From: Cypionkella psychrotolerans
GTDB lineage: Bacteria; Pseudomonadota; Alphaproteobacteria; Rhodobacterales; Rhodobacteraceae
Length of the DNA: 64,000 bases
Assembly (NCBI RefSeq): GCF_001294535.1
Contig: NZ_LGIC01000031.1
Span: 181,438-245,437, forward strand
Reading direction: 5' to 3'
Positions 17,535 through 25,379 of this stretch are shown here, one piece after another; position 1 is the first letter of the stretch, and the number at the start of each line of letters is the position of its first letter. A program made the translations under genes and the position numbers. The notes beneath the pieces were generated by a model. That model was not told the DNA's origin and did not search any database. It saw nothing but the letters and a program-made list of their open reading frames with translations.

Positions 17535-18320
17535 ATGGGTACTGTTTCTAAAGCACTGGAATTGCTAGATTACTTCACCAAGGCGCGCCCACTTATCGGG
17601 CTGTCGGATATTGCGCGTTTGGCCGATCTGAACAAAGCCACCTGTTTTCGCCTGCTGACCGAGCTTGGCGAAAATGGCTTCGTCGAGCAGGTCGGCACCA
17701 GTCGCGAATATCGGCTTGGCCCCAGCGTCCTGCGTCTGGCGGCGCTGCGCGAGGCTCAGGTGCCAACGCGCGATGCCGCGATGCCGGTGCTGCAATCTCT
17801 GGCGCAGCAAACTGGCGAGACAGCACATCTGTCGCTGCTGATTGCCGATATCCTGCGCCCGCTGGCGCATGCCTACAGTGCGGCGCATGCCACCAAGGTC
17901 ATGCTGGAAGATACCGAGACTCTGCCGTTTCATGCCACCTCGTCTGGTCTTGCGGTGCTGGCATTTCAGCCGGAAGCCTTCCGCAACGCGGTGCTGGCAA
18001 AGCCGCTGGCGCAGTTGACCAGCACGACACTGACCAACCCCGCCGCCCTGCGCGCCCGCATCGCTGAGGTGCGGGGTTTGGGCTATGCCGAAAGCCGGGG
18101 CGGCTACGAATCGGATGTTCATTCTATGGCGGTGCCACTGTTTGACGCTTTGGGTCGGTGCAGCGGCGCGCTGGCGGTGGCTGCCCTTGGCACCCGGATG
18201 GGTGAGGCGCAGCGCCGCATGATCCGCTACGCACTGCTGCAAGCGGGCACTGAGATCACCACACTCTGGGGCGGCACTTTGCCCGCCGATATCGCGACAC
18301 TGTGGCGCTTGGCCGCCTGA
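17535..18320 (+). CDS. IclR-family transcriptional regulator (1)
   Basis: A 261-residue IclR protein. The N-terminal winged helix (about 1-65) includes LIGLSDIARLADLNKATCFRLLTELGENGFVEQ, and the effector-binding IclR domain (about 80-250) includes TGETAHLS and LPFHATSSGLAVLAF. It is divergent from the permease/ALDH operon and immediately upstream of an aminotransferase gene whose ATG is 14 nt after its stop. It therefore likely controls both sides. Confidence 0.9.
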   Translation: MGTVSKALELLDYFTKARPLIGLSDIARLADLNKATCFRLLTELGENGFVEQVGTSREYRLGPSVLRLAALREAQVPTRDAAMPVLQSLAQQTGETAHLSLLIADILRPLAHAYSAAHATKVMLEDTETLPFHATSSGLAVLAFQPEAFRNAVLAKPLAQLTSTTLTNPAALRARIAEVRGLGYAESRGGYESDVHSMAVPLFDALGRCSGALAVAALGTRMGEAQRRMIRYALLQAGTEITTLWGGTLPADIATLWRLAA

Positions 18321-18334
18321 CGGAAGGAAAGCCG

Positions 18335-19687
18335 ATGAAAGACGAAAACTACCTGAAAGCCAACAATGCCCGCAGCATGTGGCATCCGATGACCGCGCCC
18401 TCTGACAGCCTGAAAAACCCGCCTGCAATCATTGTTGGCGGCAAAGGCGTGCGGATCACCGATATCGACGGGCATGAGACGGTCGATGGCGTCGGTGGGT
18501 TGTGGAACGTCAACCTCGGCTACTCTTGCCAGCCGGTGAAAGATGCGATCACCGCGCAGATGGAGCGGCTGCCGTATTATTCGACCTTCCGGGGCACCTC
18601 GAACGATTGTGTGATTGAGCTGGCTGAGGAATTGCGCAAGTTTTTCGAGCCTGATGGCCTTGTCAGAGCCTTTTTTACCTCAGGTGGGTCAGACTCGGTT
18701 GAAACCGCGCTGCGGCTGTCGCGACAATATCACAAGATCAGGGGCGATCAGGGCCGGGTGAAATTCCTCAGCTTGAAAAAGGGCTACCACGGCACCCACA
18801 TGGGCGGCGCATCGGTGAATGGAAACGCCAACTTCCGCACCATGTACGAACCGCTGTTGCCCGGCTGCCACCATATTCCAGCCCCCTACACCTATCGCAA
18901 CCCGTTCAATGAGACCGACCCGGCCAAACTGGCCCAACTGTGCCTTGCCGCGCTGGAGGACGAAATCGCCTTCCAGGGCGCCGCAACCATCGCGGCCTTT
19001 ATCATGGAACCGATCCTTGGCGCGGGCGGGGTAATCCTGCCGCATGAAAGCTTCATGCCGGGAGTCGAGGCGATCTGCCGCAAAAATGGCATCCTGCTGA
19101 TCGCGGATGAGGTAATCACCGCCTTTGGCCGCACCGGGGCTTGGACCGGCAGCCGCTTATGGGGGGTGAAGCCGGATTTCGCCTGCACCGCCAAAGCGAT
19201 CACCAACGGCTATTTCCCCTTCGGCGCCACGATGATTTCCGAGCGGGTGGCAGAGGTGTTCGAATCTGATGAGACCGGCAAAGCCGCCATCGGCCACGGC
19301 TACACCTATTCCGGCCATCCGGTGGGTGCTGCAGCGGCACTGGCGTGTTTGGCGGAAACCCAAAAGCTGAACGTCAAGGAAAACGCTGCCGCGCGCGGAG
19401 CTGAGTTGCATCAGGGTCTGCTGGATTTGCAAACCAGGCACGAATTAATCGGCGATGTGCGCGGCGGGCATGGCTTGATGTGCGCGCTGGAACTGATCGC
19501 GGATCGGACCACGAAAAAGCCGGCCGACAAAGCCATTCCCGGCAAGGTGCAGCAGATCGCTTATCAAGAAGGCGCGATGGTGCGGGTGTCTGGCAACAAT
19601 ATCATCATGTCGCCGCCCTTGGTGCTCACCTCGGCGGATGTGCAGGTGATCTTGTCCAGCTTGGACGCAGGCTTTGCGGCGCTCTGA
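18335..19687 (+). CDS. Class III omega-aminotransferase (PLP)
   Basis: A 450-residue fold-type I aminotransferase. The PLP phosphate-binding SGGSD is at 116-120, Y151-H152-G153 stacks the cofactor, D258 (IADEV) is the ring-nitrogen Asp and K287 (FACTAKAIT) is the Schiff-base lysine. It resembles putrescine/omega-amino acid:pyruvate transaminases. I chose ATG 18335 with SD GGAAGGAAAG; an in-frame GTG farther upstream lies inside the regulator gene. It would make the aldehyde oxidised by the ALDH encoded at 14360. The 3' end abuts, without gap, the convergent WYL-regulator gene. Confidence 0.88.
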   Translation: MKDENYLKANNARSMWHPMTAPSDSLKNPPAIIVGGKGVRITDIDGHETVDGVGGLWNVNLGYSCQPVKDAITAQMERLPYYSTFRGTSNDCVIELAEELRKFFEPDGLVRAFFTSGGSDSVETALRLSRQYHKIRGDQGRVKFLSLKKGYHGTHMGGASVNGNANFRTMYEPLLPGCHHIPAPYTYRNPFNETDPAKLAQLCLAALEDEIAFQGAATIAAFIMEPILGAGGVILPHESFMPGVEAICRKNGILLIADEVITAFGRTGAWTGSRLWGVKPDFACTAKAITNGYFPFGATMISERVAEVFESDETGKAAIGHGYTYSGHPVGAAAALACLAETQKLNVKENAAARGAELHQGLLDLQTRHELIGDVRGGHGLMCALELIADRTTKKPADKAIPGKVQQIAYQEGAMVRVSGNNIIMSPPLVLTSADVQVILSSLDAGFAAL

Positions 19688-20398
19688 TCACTGCACTGCC
19701 TCGGCCAAACGCGGCGCAACGGCGCGGACTTGGGCGATATAATCCCGCAACATCGGCACCCGGCGCGGGCGAAAGCTTGCGCCGGTCGGCACCACATTCT
19801 GCATCCGGTCGAGGTGAAAGCGGCGGAAGTCTTGCCGCAAGCAACACCATGCCAAACACATCAACGCTTGATCAAAATACACAATCGACAGCGGCCATAT
19901 CTGCCGCTGCGTCTGGGTGCCATTCACATCAAGATAGCTCAGCGCCACCTCTTGCTCGGCCCAAGAGGCTTCGCGCAACAAAGCCACATGCGCGGGCGGC
20001 GCGGTTCGGGTTTGAAACTTGATCGAGCGTGATACCGCATGCACCGCTTGCCGCTGCACCCGTTCCGGCAGAGTGGCGACGATCTTCGCCATCGCCACTT
20101 CCGCCGCCTTGGCCATCGCCGGATCGCCCATCTGCCGCACCTCGGCCAGACCGAGCACCAGCGCCTCGACCTCTAGCCGTGTGAACATCTGCGGTGGCAG
20201 CGCGGGGTCTTCGGTCAGCGTATAGCCCACTCCCGCCTCACCGTCGATCAGCGCGCCACCCGCCCGCAAACTGTCGATGTCACGATACAACGTCCGCGCC
20301 GAGACACCCATTTCCTCGGCCAGCCGCGCAGCCGTCACCGGCTGCGGCAACATCCTCAGAGCAGTCAGCAGTCGGAAAAGGCGATCAGACTTGGCCAT
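19688..20398 (-). CDS. YafY-type HTH and WYL-domain transcriptional regulator
   Basis: A 236-residue regulator. The N-terminal HTH (about 5-60) contains RLAEEMGVSARTLYRDIDSLRAGGA. The C-terminal part carries the WYL-type ligand domain (about 145-225) with WPLSIVYFDQALMCLAWCCLRQDFRRFHLDRM. It is divergent from a glutathione-transferase gene that starts 72 nt away, so it probably regulates that gene and itself. The ligand is unknown. Confidence 0.85.
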   Translation of the reverse strand: MAKSDRLFRLLTALRMLPQPVTAARLAEEMGVSARTLYRDIDSLRAGGALIDGEAGVGYTLTEDPALPPQMFTRLEVEALVLGLAEVRQMGDPAMAKAAEVAMAKIVATLPERVQRQAVHAVSRSIKFQTRTAPPAHVALLREASWAEQEVALSYLDVNGTQTQRQIWPLSIVYFDQALMCLAWCCLRQDFRRFHLDRMQNVVPTGASFRPRRVPMLRDYIAQVRAVAPRLAEAVQ

Positions 20399-20470
20399 AA
20401 CATCCTGACGGTTTCTGACAGTAGGCCTCTAGCATAAAGAGCCCATCGCAAAACACAACGGAGACGAAAC

Positions 20471-21085
20471 ATGCTGACCCTATTCCACGCCCCGAACTCG
20501 CGCTCATCCGCCATCGTGACCCTGCTTGATGAGATGGGCATCATCGACAAGGTCGAGATCCGTCCTGTCGACATCCCGCGCATGGATGGCTCTGGCGGCC
20601 GCGATCCGTCCAATCCGCACCCCGAGGGCAAGGCCCCTGCGCTGTTGCACGACGGTCATCTGATCACCGAACGCGGCGCGATCATGCTGCATCTGACCAC
20701 GCTGTTCCCCGAAGCGGGGCTGGCACCCCCCGTCGGTTCGCCGCTGTGGGGCGAGTATCTGACGTGGCTGTCTTGGTATCAGGGCGTGTTAGAGCCTGTT
20801 TTGGTGATGAACGCACTTGGCCTTGACCATCCGGGCATCCCGCGCACGTTCCGAGGCCATCCCGAAGCTGCTGCCCGCATCCGCAGCGCGCTGCAGAAGG
20901 GTCCGTGGCTGCTGGGTGATACATTTTCCGCCGCCGATCTGCTTGTCCATTCGCCCTACGCTTGGTTCAAAGATGTCACCCCCGACGATCCGTTGATCCG
21001 CGATTGGGTGGCGCGTTGTATGGCACGCCCAGCACGGCTGCGGGTGCTGGCTGCAGATGCCGCAGCGATGGCGAAAACCGCCTGA
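20471..21085 (+). CDS. Glutathione S-transferase family protein
   Basis: A 204-residue two-domain GST. The thioredoxin-like N-terminal domain starts MLTLFHAPNSRSSAIVTLLDE with a likely catalytic Ser/Asn region at 9-13. It has the cis-proline motif GKAPALL near 56, and ITERGAIMLHL is the glutathione gamma-glutamyl-binding stretch. The helical C-terminal domain includes LGDTFSAADLLV. It stands alone, divergent from the WYL regulator. The physiological substrate is unknown. Confidence 0.88.
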   Translation: MLTLFHAPNSRSSAIVTLLDEMGIIDKVEIRPVDIPRMDGSGGRDPSNPHPEGKAPALLHDGHLITERGAIMLHLTTLFPEAGLAPPVGSPLWGEYLTWLSWYQGVLEPVLVMNALGLDHPGIPRTFRGHPEAAARIRSALQKGPWLLGDTFSAADLLVHSPYAWFKDVTPDDPLIRDWVARCMARPARLRVLAADAAAMAKTA

Positions 21086-21136
21086 GGCCAGTCACAGCCA
21101 TAACTTTCGCAGTTATCTTCCAACAATGCGCTGCCG

Positions 21137-21892
21137 CTACATCGGCAGCGCATTGCCGAGTTTGCGGGTCAGCTCGCGCGCAGAAGATTGCACAGCCCGC
21201 GTGATCACCGCCTGTAACTCAGCGGTCAGGCGGTGGCAGGGAGTCGCCACTGCAATCGCGCCAACGGCTGCTTTGTCAGAGCCAAAGATCGGGCAGCCGA
21301 TGCCGCAAACATCGCCTTCATAGGATTTGTCGATACTGGCGTAACCCAAGCGCCGCGTCTCTGTCAGGGCAGCTGTCAACTCTGCCTGCGTGGTCATGGT
21401 GTTGGGGGTGAACGCCACCATCGGCAGCGCCATGGCCCGTGCGACCACATCCGGCGCGGCAAAGGCCAGAAACGCCAGCCCCGAGGCCGTGGCATGAAAC
21501 GGCAAGGTCTCAGACCCGCGCATTGAGACGCGATTGGCCCTTTTGCTTTCCGTAGTGGCGATCACCGCCAGCGCATTGTTGGTGTAAAGTGAGCAATGCG
21601 CGGTCTCGCCGGTTTCCTCGGCCAAAGCATCCAGCATAGGTTGCACCACGGCAATCACCGGAAACGTCGCCTCCCGCAACCGCGCCAGATGCAGCACGGC
21701 GGGGCCAAGGCGATACAACTTGCTACCCGTATTTTGCTCGATCAACCCTGCCTCCCGCAAAGTGTTCAGCAGGCGGTGTACCGTGGCCTTGTCGTGGCCC
21801 GACAGCCGCGCGGCGTCGGACAGACCGATCTCGGGGACTGATTCGGAAAACAGATCCAACAGCGACAGCGCACGTTTCACAGCTATGGTCAT
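21137..21892 (-). CDS. IclR-family transcriptional regulator (2)
   Basis: A 251-residue IclR protein. The winged helix includes EIGLSDAARLSGHDKATVHRLLNTLREAGLIEQ (about 20-52). The effector domain includes ETAHCSLYTNN and LPFHATASGLAFLAF. It resembles the other IclR protein at 17535 along its length. It is divergent from the ABC importer/sulfatase operon and therefore probably controls it. The gap carries two dyads (21908, 21971). Confidence 0.9.
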   Translation of the reverse strand: MTIAVKRALSLLDLFSESVPEIGLSDAARLSGHDKATVHRLLNTLREAGLIEQNTGSKLYRLGPAVLHLARLREATFPVIAVVQPMLDALAEETGETAHCSLYTNNALAVIATTESKRANRVSMRGSETLPFHATASGLAFLAFAAPDVVARAMALPMVAFTPNTMTTQAELTAALTETRRLGYASIDKSYEGDVCGIGCPIFGSDKAAVGAIAVATPCHRLTAELQAVITRAVQSSARELTRKLGNALPM

Positions 21893-21907
21893 GGAATCCT
21901 TATCTCT

Positions 21908-21921
21908 TTTAACGTGTTAAA
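21908..21921. promoter_or_regulatory. Dyad TTTAAC-GT-GTTAAA near the IclR start
   Basis: Perfect 6-bp arms with a 2-bp spacer, 16 bp upstream of the IclR (2) start codon in an AT-rich patch. Possible autoregulatory operator. A -35-like TTGACG for the divergent ABC operon lies at 21938-21943; no clear -10 at standard spacing was found. Confidence 0.4.
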
Positions 21922-21970
21922 TAAAATATCTGCCCAGTTGACGTAGAGCCGGTTTCTCTGCACGATATCT

Positions 21971-21983
21971 GAACCAACGGTTT
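21971..21983. promoter_or_regulatory. Dyad GAACC-AAC-GGTTT, likely IclR-type operator
   Basis: Related to the dyad at 17436-17448, with one arm position changed. It lies 33 bp before the ATG of the substrate-binding-protein gene, where a bound protein could block or recruit polymerase. Confidence 0.45.
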
Positions 21984-22015
21984 ACACAGTGAACCACACA
22001 AACAGGGAGAAGGAA

Positions 22016-22999
22016 ATGGCAAAATTCATCCGGCGTGCAGTGCTGGGCGGAGTACTGAGCGGGGTGGCCATTGCCACCGTACTGGCGTCCACGATTGCAG
22101 CATCGGCAGAAGACACCAAGGTGCGTATCGCCTATTTCCTCGCCGACAGTATGCTTCCCGCACTCTACGCGCAGGAGAAGGGCTATTTCGCCGCAGCCGG
22201 GATCGCGCCCGAATTCATCGCCGTGCAAGGCGGTCCTGCGGTGGTGGCGGCGATTGCATCGGGCGAGGCCGATATCGGCTATTCGTCTCCGGTGCCGCCG
22301 ATCAATGGTCGGCTGAACGGTGTGCCGATAAAGATGTTCCTGCAACTGTCGCAAGAGGTTGACCCAGATAAGAAATACACTTGGCTGGTGGCCTCGGGCG
22401 CGTCGGGGATCAAAGATATGGCTGGAGTAAAGGGCAAGAAAATCGCCTTCAACGCCAATGGAGGCTTGTGCGAATTGATGTGGTGCGATCACCTTGCCGC
22501 CACCGGGCTGACGATTGACGATGTGCGACCCGTGGTGCTGCCCTTCCCCGAACAAGAAGCCGCACTTGAGCAAGGCAATATCGACGCAACCTGCGCGATA
22601 AACCCGTTCTATTCCTCAATATCTGGCAATACAGCGCTTGCCCCGGTGACGATCGCTGCAGGCACGCTGCATGATCTGACGCAGCCCTTGATGAATGACG
22701 CGCTGTTTGCCAGCGATGATTGGCTGGCTGCGAACGGTGAAGCCGTGGTGAAGGTGGCCCAAGTTATGGACAAAGCGCGGCATGAATTGCTGGGCAACCG
22801 TGCCGCTCTCGAAGGTGCTGCGGTGCAATTCATGGAATTGACACCTGAAGCCGCCAAGGCCTTCAATCTACCGATTGTCAAGGAAAGCATGGCGATCACC
22901 GGGGCCGATGTGCAGCGGATTCTCGATGCGATGATCGCAACCGGGATGCAGCCCGGCCCGCTGAACGGCGCCGATTTCGTGGCCGAAGTGAAGTATTGA
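22016..22999 (+). CDS. ABC transporter substrate-binding protein, NMT1/SsuA-like
   Basis: A 327-residue periplasmic protein. A signal peptide covers about residues 1-33 and ends ASTIAASAEDTK. The mature part starts KVRIAYFLADSMLPALYAQEKGYFAAAG, typical of the NMT1/taurine-nitrate-sulfonate binding group. I chose ATG 22016, preceded by GGGAGAAGG; an in-frame GTG at 21989 has no such site. Genes for an ATPase, two permeases and a sulfatase-family enzyme follow, so the ligand may be a sulfate or phosphonate ester. This is inferred from context. Confidence 0.88.
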   Translation: MAKFIRRAVLGGVLSGVAIATVLASTIAASAEDTKVRIAYFLADSMLPALYAQEKGYFAAAGIAPEFIAVQGGPAVVAAIASGEADIGYSSPVPPINGRLNGVPIKMFLQLSQEVDPDKKYTWLVASGASGIKDMAGVKGKKIAFNANGGLCELMWCDHLAATGLTIDDVRPVVLPFPEQEAALEQGNIDATCAINPFYSSISGNTALAPVTIAAGTLHDLTQPLMNDALFASDDWLAANGEAVVKVAQVMDKARHELLGNRAALEGAAVQFMELTPEAAKAFNLPIVKESMAITGADVQRILDAMIATGMQPGPLNGADFVAEVKY

Positions 23000-23050
23000 T
23001 CTTGCAGGGCGGTGCCGATTGGCCCGGCCTTTGCTTTGGGGGACGCCACG

Positions 23051-23839
23051 ATGACAGCACTTCTGAGCACCAGCGCGGTGGGCAAACATTACGGCAGCGG
23101 TGCCGCGCGGATGCCGATCATTGACGGGTTGGAGCTGTCGATTGCCAAGGGCGAATTCGTGTCTTTGGTCGGGCCCTCGGGCTGTGGCAAGACCACTTTG
23201 CTGATGTGTCTGGCGGGGCTGCTGGCCCCCTCCGAAGGGCAAGTGCGTTTTAACGGGCAACTGGTGACGGCACCGCCGATTGGGCTTTCGGTGGTGTTTC
23301 AAGATTATTCGCGCAGCCTGCTGCCGTGGAAAAGCAACCTCGACAACGTGCTGTTTGGGATGCGGCGGGTGCAGTTGTCTGGCCCCGAAAAGCGCGCCCG
23401 CGCCGTTGAGATTTTAGCGGCGGTCGGGTTAAGCGGGTTTGAGGCGCATTATCCGTGGCAGGTGTCGGGCGGGATGCAGCAACGGGTGGCGATTGCGCGC
23501 GGCATTGCGGCACAGTCGCAACTGTTGTTGCTGGATGAGCCTTTGGCCGCAGTCGATGCACAGACGCGGGCGGATATGCAGGATTTGCTGCTCGATCTGG
23601 CCAAGCGATTTAATCAAACCTGTGTGCTGGTGACACATGATGTTGAGGAAGCCGTCTATATGGCCAACCGGGTGCTGGTGCTTGGGCCGCGCCCGACAAA
23701 GGTGGTGCGCGAGGTGATTGTTGACCTGCCGATGCCGCGCGACCAGTTGGCCACCCGTGAAGACCCGGCCTTTCTGCACGCGCGCCACGAGGTGATGGCG
23801 CTGATCCGCGGCATGCGACAGGGGAAGGCGCTGGCATGA
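23051..23839 (+). CDS. ABC transporter ATPase, taurine/nitrate-type
   Basis: A 262-residue ATPase of the SsuB/TauB group. Walker A is GPSGCGKT (41-48), the Q-loop is in SVVFQDYSRSLLPW, the signature is VSGGMQQRVAIARG near 140, Walker B is LLLLDEPLAAVD, and the H-loop is in LVTHDVEEAV. ATG 23051 is chosen over an upstream in-frame GTG because GGGGGA precedes it. It overlaps the first permease gene by ATGA. Confidence 0.9.
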   Translation: MTALLSTSAVGKHYGSGAARMPIIDGLELSIAKGEFVSLVGPSGCGKTTLLMCLAGLLAPSEGQVRFNGQLVTAPPIGLSVVFQDYSRSLLPWKSNLDNVLFGMRRVQLSGPEKRARAVEILAAVGLSGFEAHYPWQVSGGMQQRVAIARGIAAQSQLLLLDEPLAAVDAQTRADMQDLLLDLAKRFNQTCVLVTHDVEEAVYMANRVLVLGPRPTKVVREVIVDLPMPRDQLATREDPAFLHARHEVMALIRGMRQGKALA

Positions 23840-24615
23840 ACTGGGCAATTTGGGCCGAACGGCTTCGGGTGCCGATTTGCGCCGCCTTGCTGCTGGGAGC
23901 GTGGCAGCTCGTCTATGCTTTGGGTGTGGTGCCCGAGAAATACTTCCCCTCTATTCCCACCATCGCGACCGCGTTCTGGGCGATGCTGAATGACGGCACG
24001 GTGCTGTCAGCTTGGGCGGTGACCTTTGGGCGCGCGACGGTTGGGCTGATCGGGGCCGCACTGCTGGGCGTGGCACTGGCGATCATCTCTGACCTCTCGC
24101 CCGTGCTGTCGCGCGGCATCCGCTATATATCGGACGTGTTGCAACCGATCCCGCCTGCCGCCTTCGTGCCGATGGCGGTGTTCATGCTGGGGCTGGGGAC
24201 CAAGCTATACGCCTTCGTGATCATCCTCGTCACAATCTGGCCGCCCTATCTGAACGGGGTGGCTGCCTTGGCGGGGGTCGGATCGGTGCAACTGAACACC
24301 GGCCGGATGTTTGGGCTGACCAACTGGCAACTGCTGTGGCAAGTGAAACTGCCCGCCGCTTTGCCCGAGATTTTCACCGGCATCCGCTATGCCGCGACCA
24401 TCAGCCTGATCGCGGTGATCGTGGCTGAAATGCTGGCGGGGCGTGATGGCATTGGCTTTATGATCTTCAAGAAAGCCTTCGCGCTGCGCACCCCCGAGGT
24501 GTTTGGCCTGATGTTTCTGGTCGGCCTGAATGGCGTCTTGCTGAACGGCTTGGTTAATCTGCTGCGGCAGGGTCTGACCGGATGGCACATCAAGATGATG
24601 GAGCGCCCGGAATGA
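23836..24615 (+). CDS. ABC transporter permease, SsuC/TauC-like (1)
   Basis: A 259-residue inner-membrane permease with about six helices. The ATPase-contact region is FGLTNWQLLWQVKLPAALPEIFTGIR near residues 155-180. Two dissimilar permeases follow the ATPase, so the channel is probably a heterodimer. It overlaps both neighbours by 4 nt (ATGA). Confidence 0.88.
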   Translation: MNWAIWAERLRVPICAALLLGAWQLVYALGVVPEKYFPSIPTIATAFWAMLNDGTVLSAWAVTFGRATVGLIGAALLGVALAIISDLSPVLSRGIRYISDVLQPIPPAAFVPMAVFMLGLGTKLYAFVIILVTIWPPYLNGVAALAGVGSVQLNTGRMFGLTNWQLLWQVKLPAALPEIFTGIRYAATISLIAVIVAEMLAGRDGIGFMIFKKAFALRTPEVFGLMFLVGLNGVLLNGLVNLLRQGLTGWHIKMMERPE

Positions 24616-25376
24616 AACGAGAAACGCGAATCGCCCTGCTGGGCCTGCTGGTGCCGCTGGGCATAGTCATTCTGTGGCAAATCGCGGCGCTGCTGCAAAA
24701 AACACCGCTGTTTCCGGGGCCGGGCAAGGTGGTGGTTGCGATCTGGGACAACTACCCGGTGATCCTGCACCAGTTGGGCATCACTCTGCGGCGCGCCTCG
24801 GCGGGCTTTGCGGTGGCGGTGGTGACGATGATTCCGCTGGGGATTTTCTTGGGCCGGGTGCGGGTGGTGGGTAAAGTGTTGGAGCCGCTGATGGATATGC
24901 TGGCGACCCTGCCGCCACCTGCGATCATCCCCTTGGTGATGTTGTTTGCGGGCACCGGGGATTGGGCGAAGATCGTGATCATCGCCTATGCCGCCGCCGT
25001 GCCCTTGCTGATGAACAGCTATGAGGCGTCACATTCGATCAATCCGATGCTGTCGCGCGTGGCCAAATCGCTGCATCTGTCGCGGCTGGAGACGATGCGG
25101 TTGATCGACTGGCCCTCCAGCCTGCCGATGATCGCGACGGGCGCGCGGTTGGCGATTGCGTCCAGCCTGCTGGTGTCGGTGACATCGGAAATGCTGCTAT
25201 CGACCAATGGCATCGGCACTTACTTGCAACGCAGTCAGGAGAATTTTCGCATTGATGCCGGGCTGGCGGGGATCGCTTTCATCTCGTTGGCGGGGGTTTT
25301 GGTGAATGCCGGGGTGTTTCGATTGGAGAAGAAATGGCTGTTCTGGCACTACCGTGACCAGCGGCCAGCGGAGTAG
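24612..25376 (+). CDS. ABC transporter permease, SsuC/TauC-like (2)
   Basis: A 254-residue permease and second membrane subunit of the importer. It begins MKRETRIALLGLLVPLGIVILW with an immediate hydrophobic helix. The ATPase-contact loop is VAKSLHLSRLETMRLIDWPSSLPMIATGAR. ATG 24612 overlaps the previous stop (ATGA); upstream in-frame codons belong to the previous gene. The sulfatase gene begins 4 nt after its stop. Confidence 0.88.
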   Translation: MKRETRIALLGLLVPLGIVILWQIAALLQKTPLFPGPGKVVVAIWDNYPVILHQLGITLRRASAGFAVAVVTMIPLGIFLGRVRVVGKVLEPLMDMLATLPPPAIIPLVMLFAGTGDWAKIVIIAYAAAVPLLMNSYEASHSINPMLSRVAKSLHLSRLETMRLIDWPSSLPMIATGARLAIASSLLVSVTSEMLLSTNGIGTYLQRSQENFRIDAGLAGIAFISLAGVLVNAGVFRLEKKWLFWHYRDQRPAE

Positions 25377-25379
25377 ATC

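Noticed and set aside
13000..20000. A replication origin at the strand-composition switch
   Set aside because: No dnaA, repABC or parAB genes and no cluster of DnaA boxes were seen, so only the skew change is reported.
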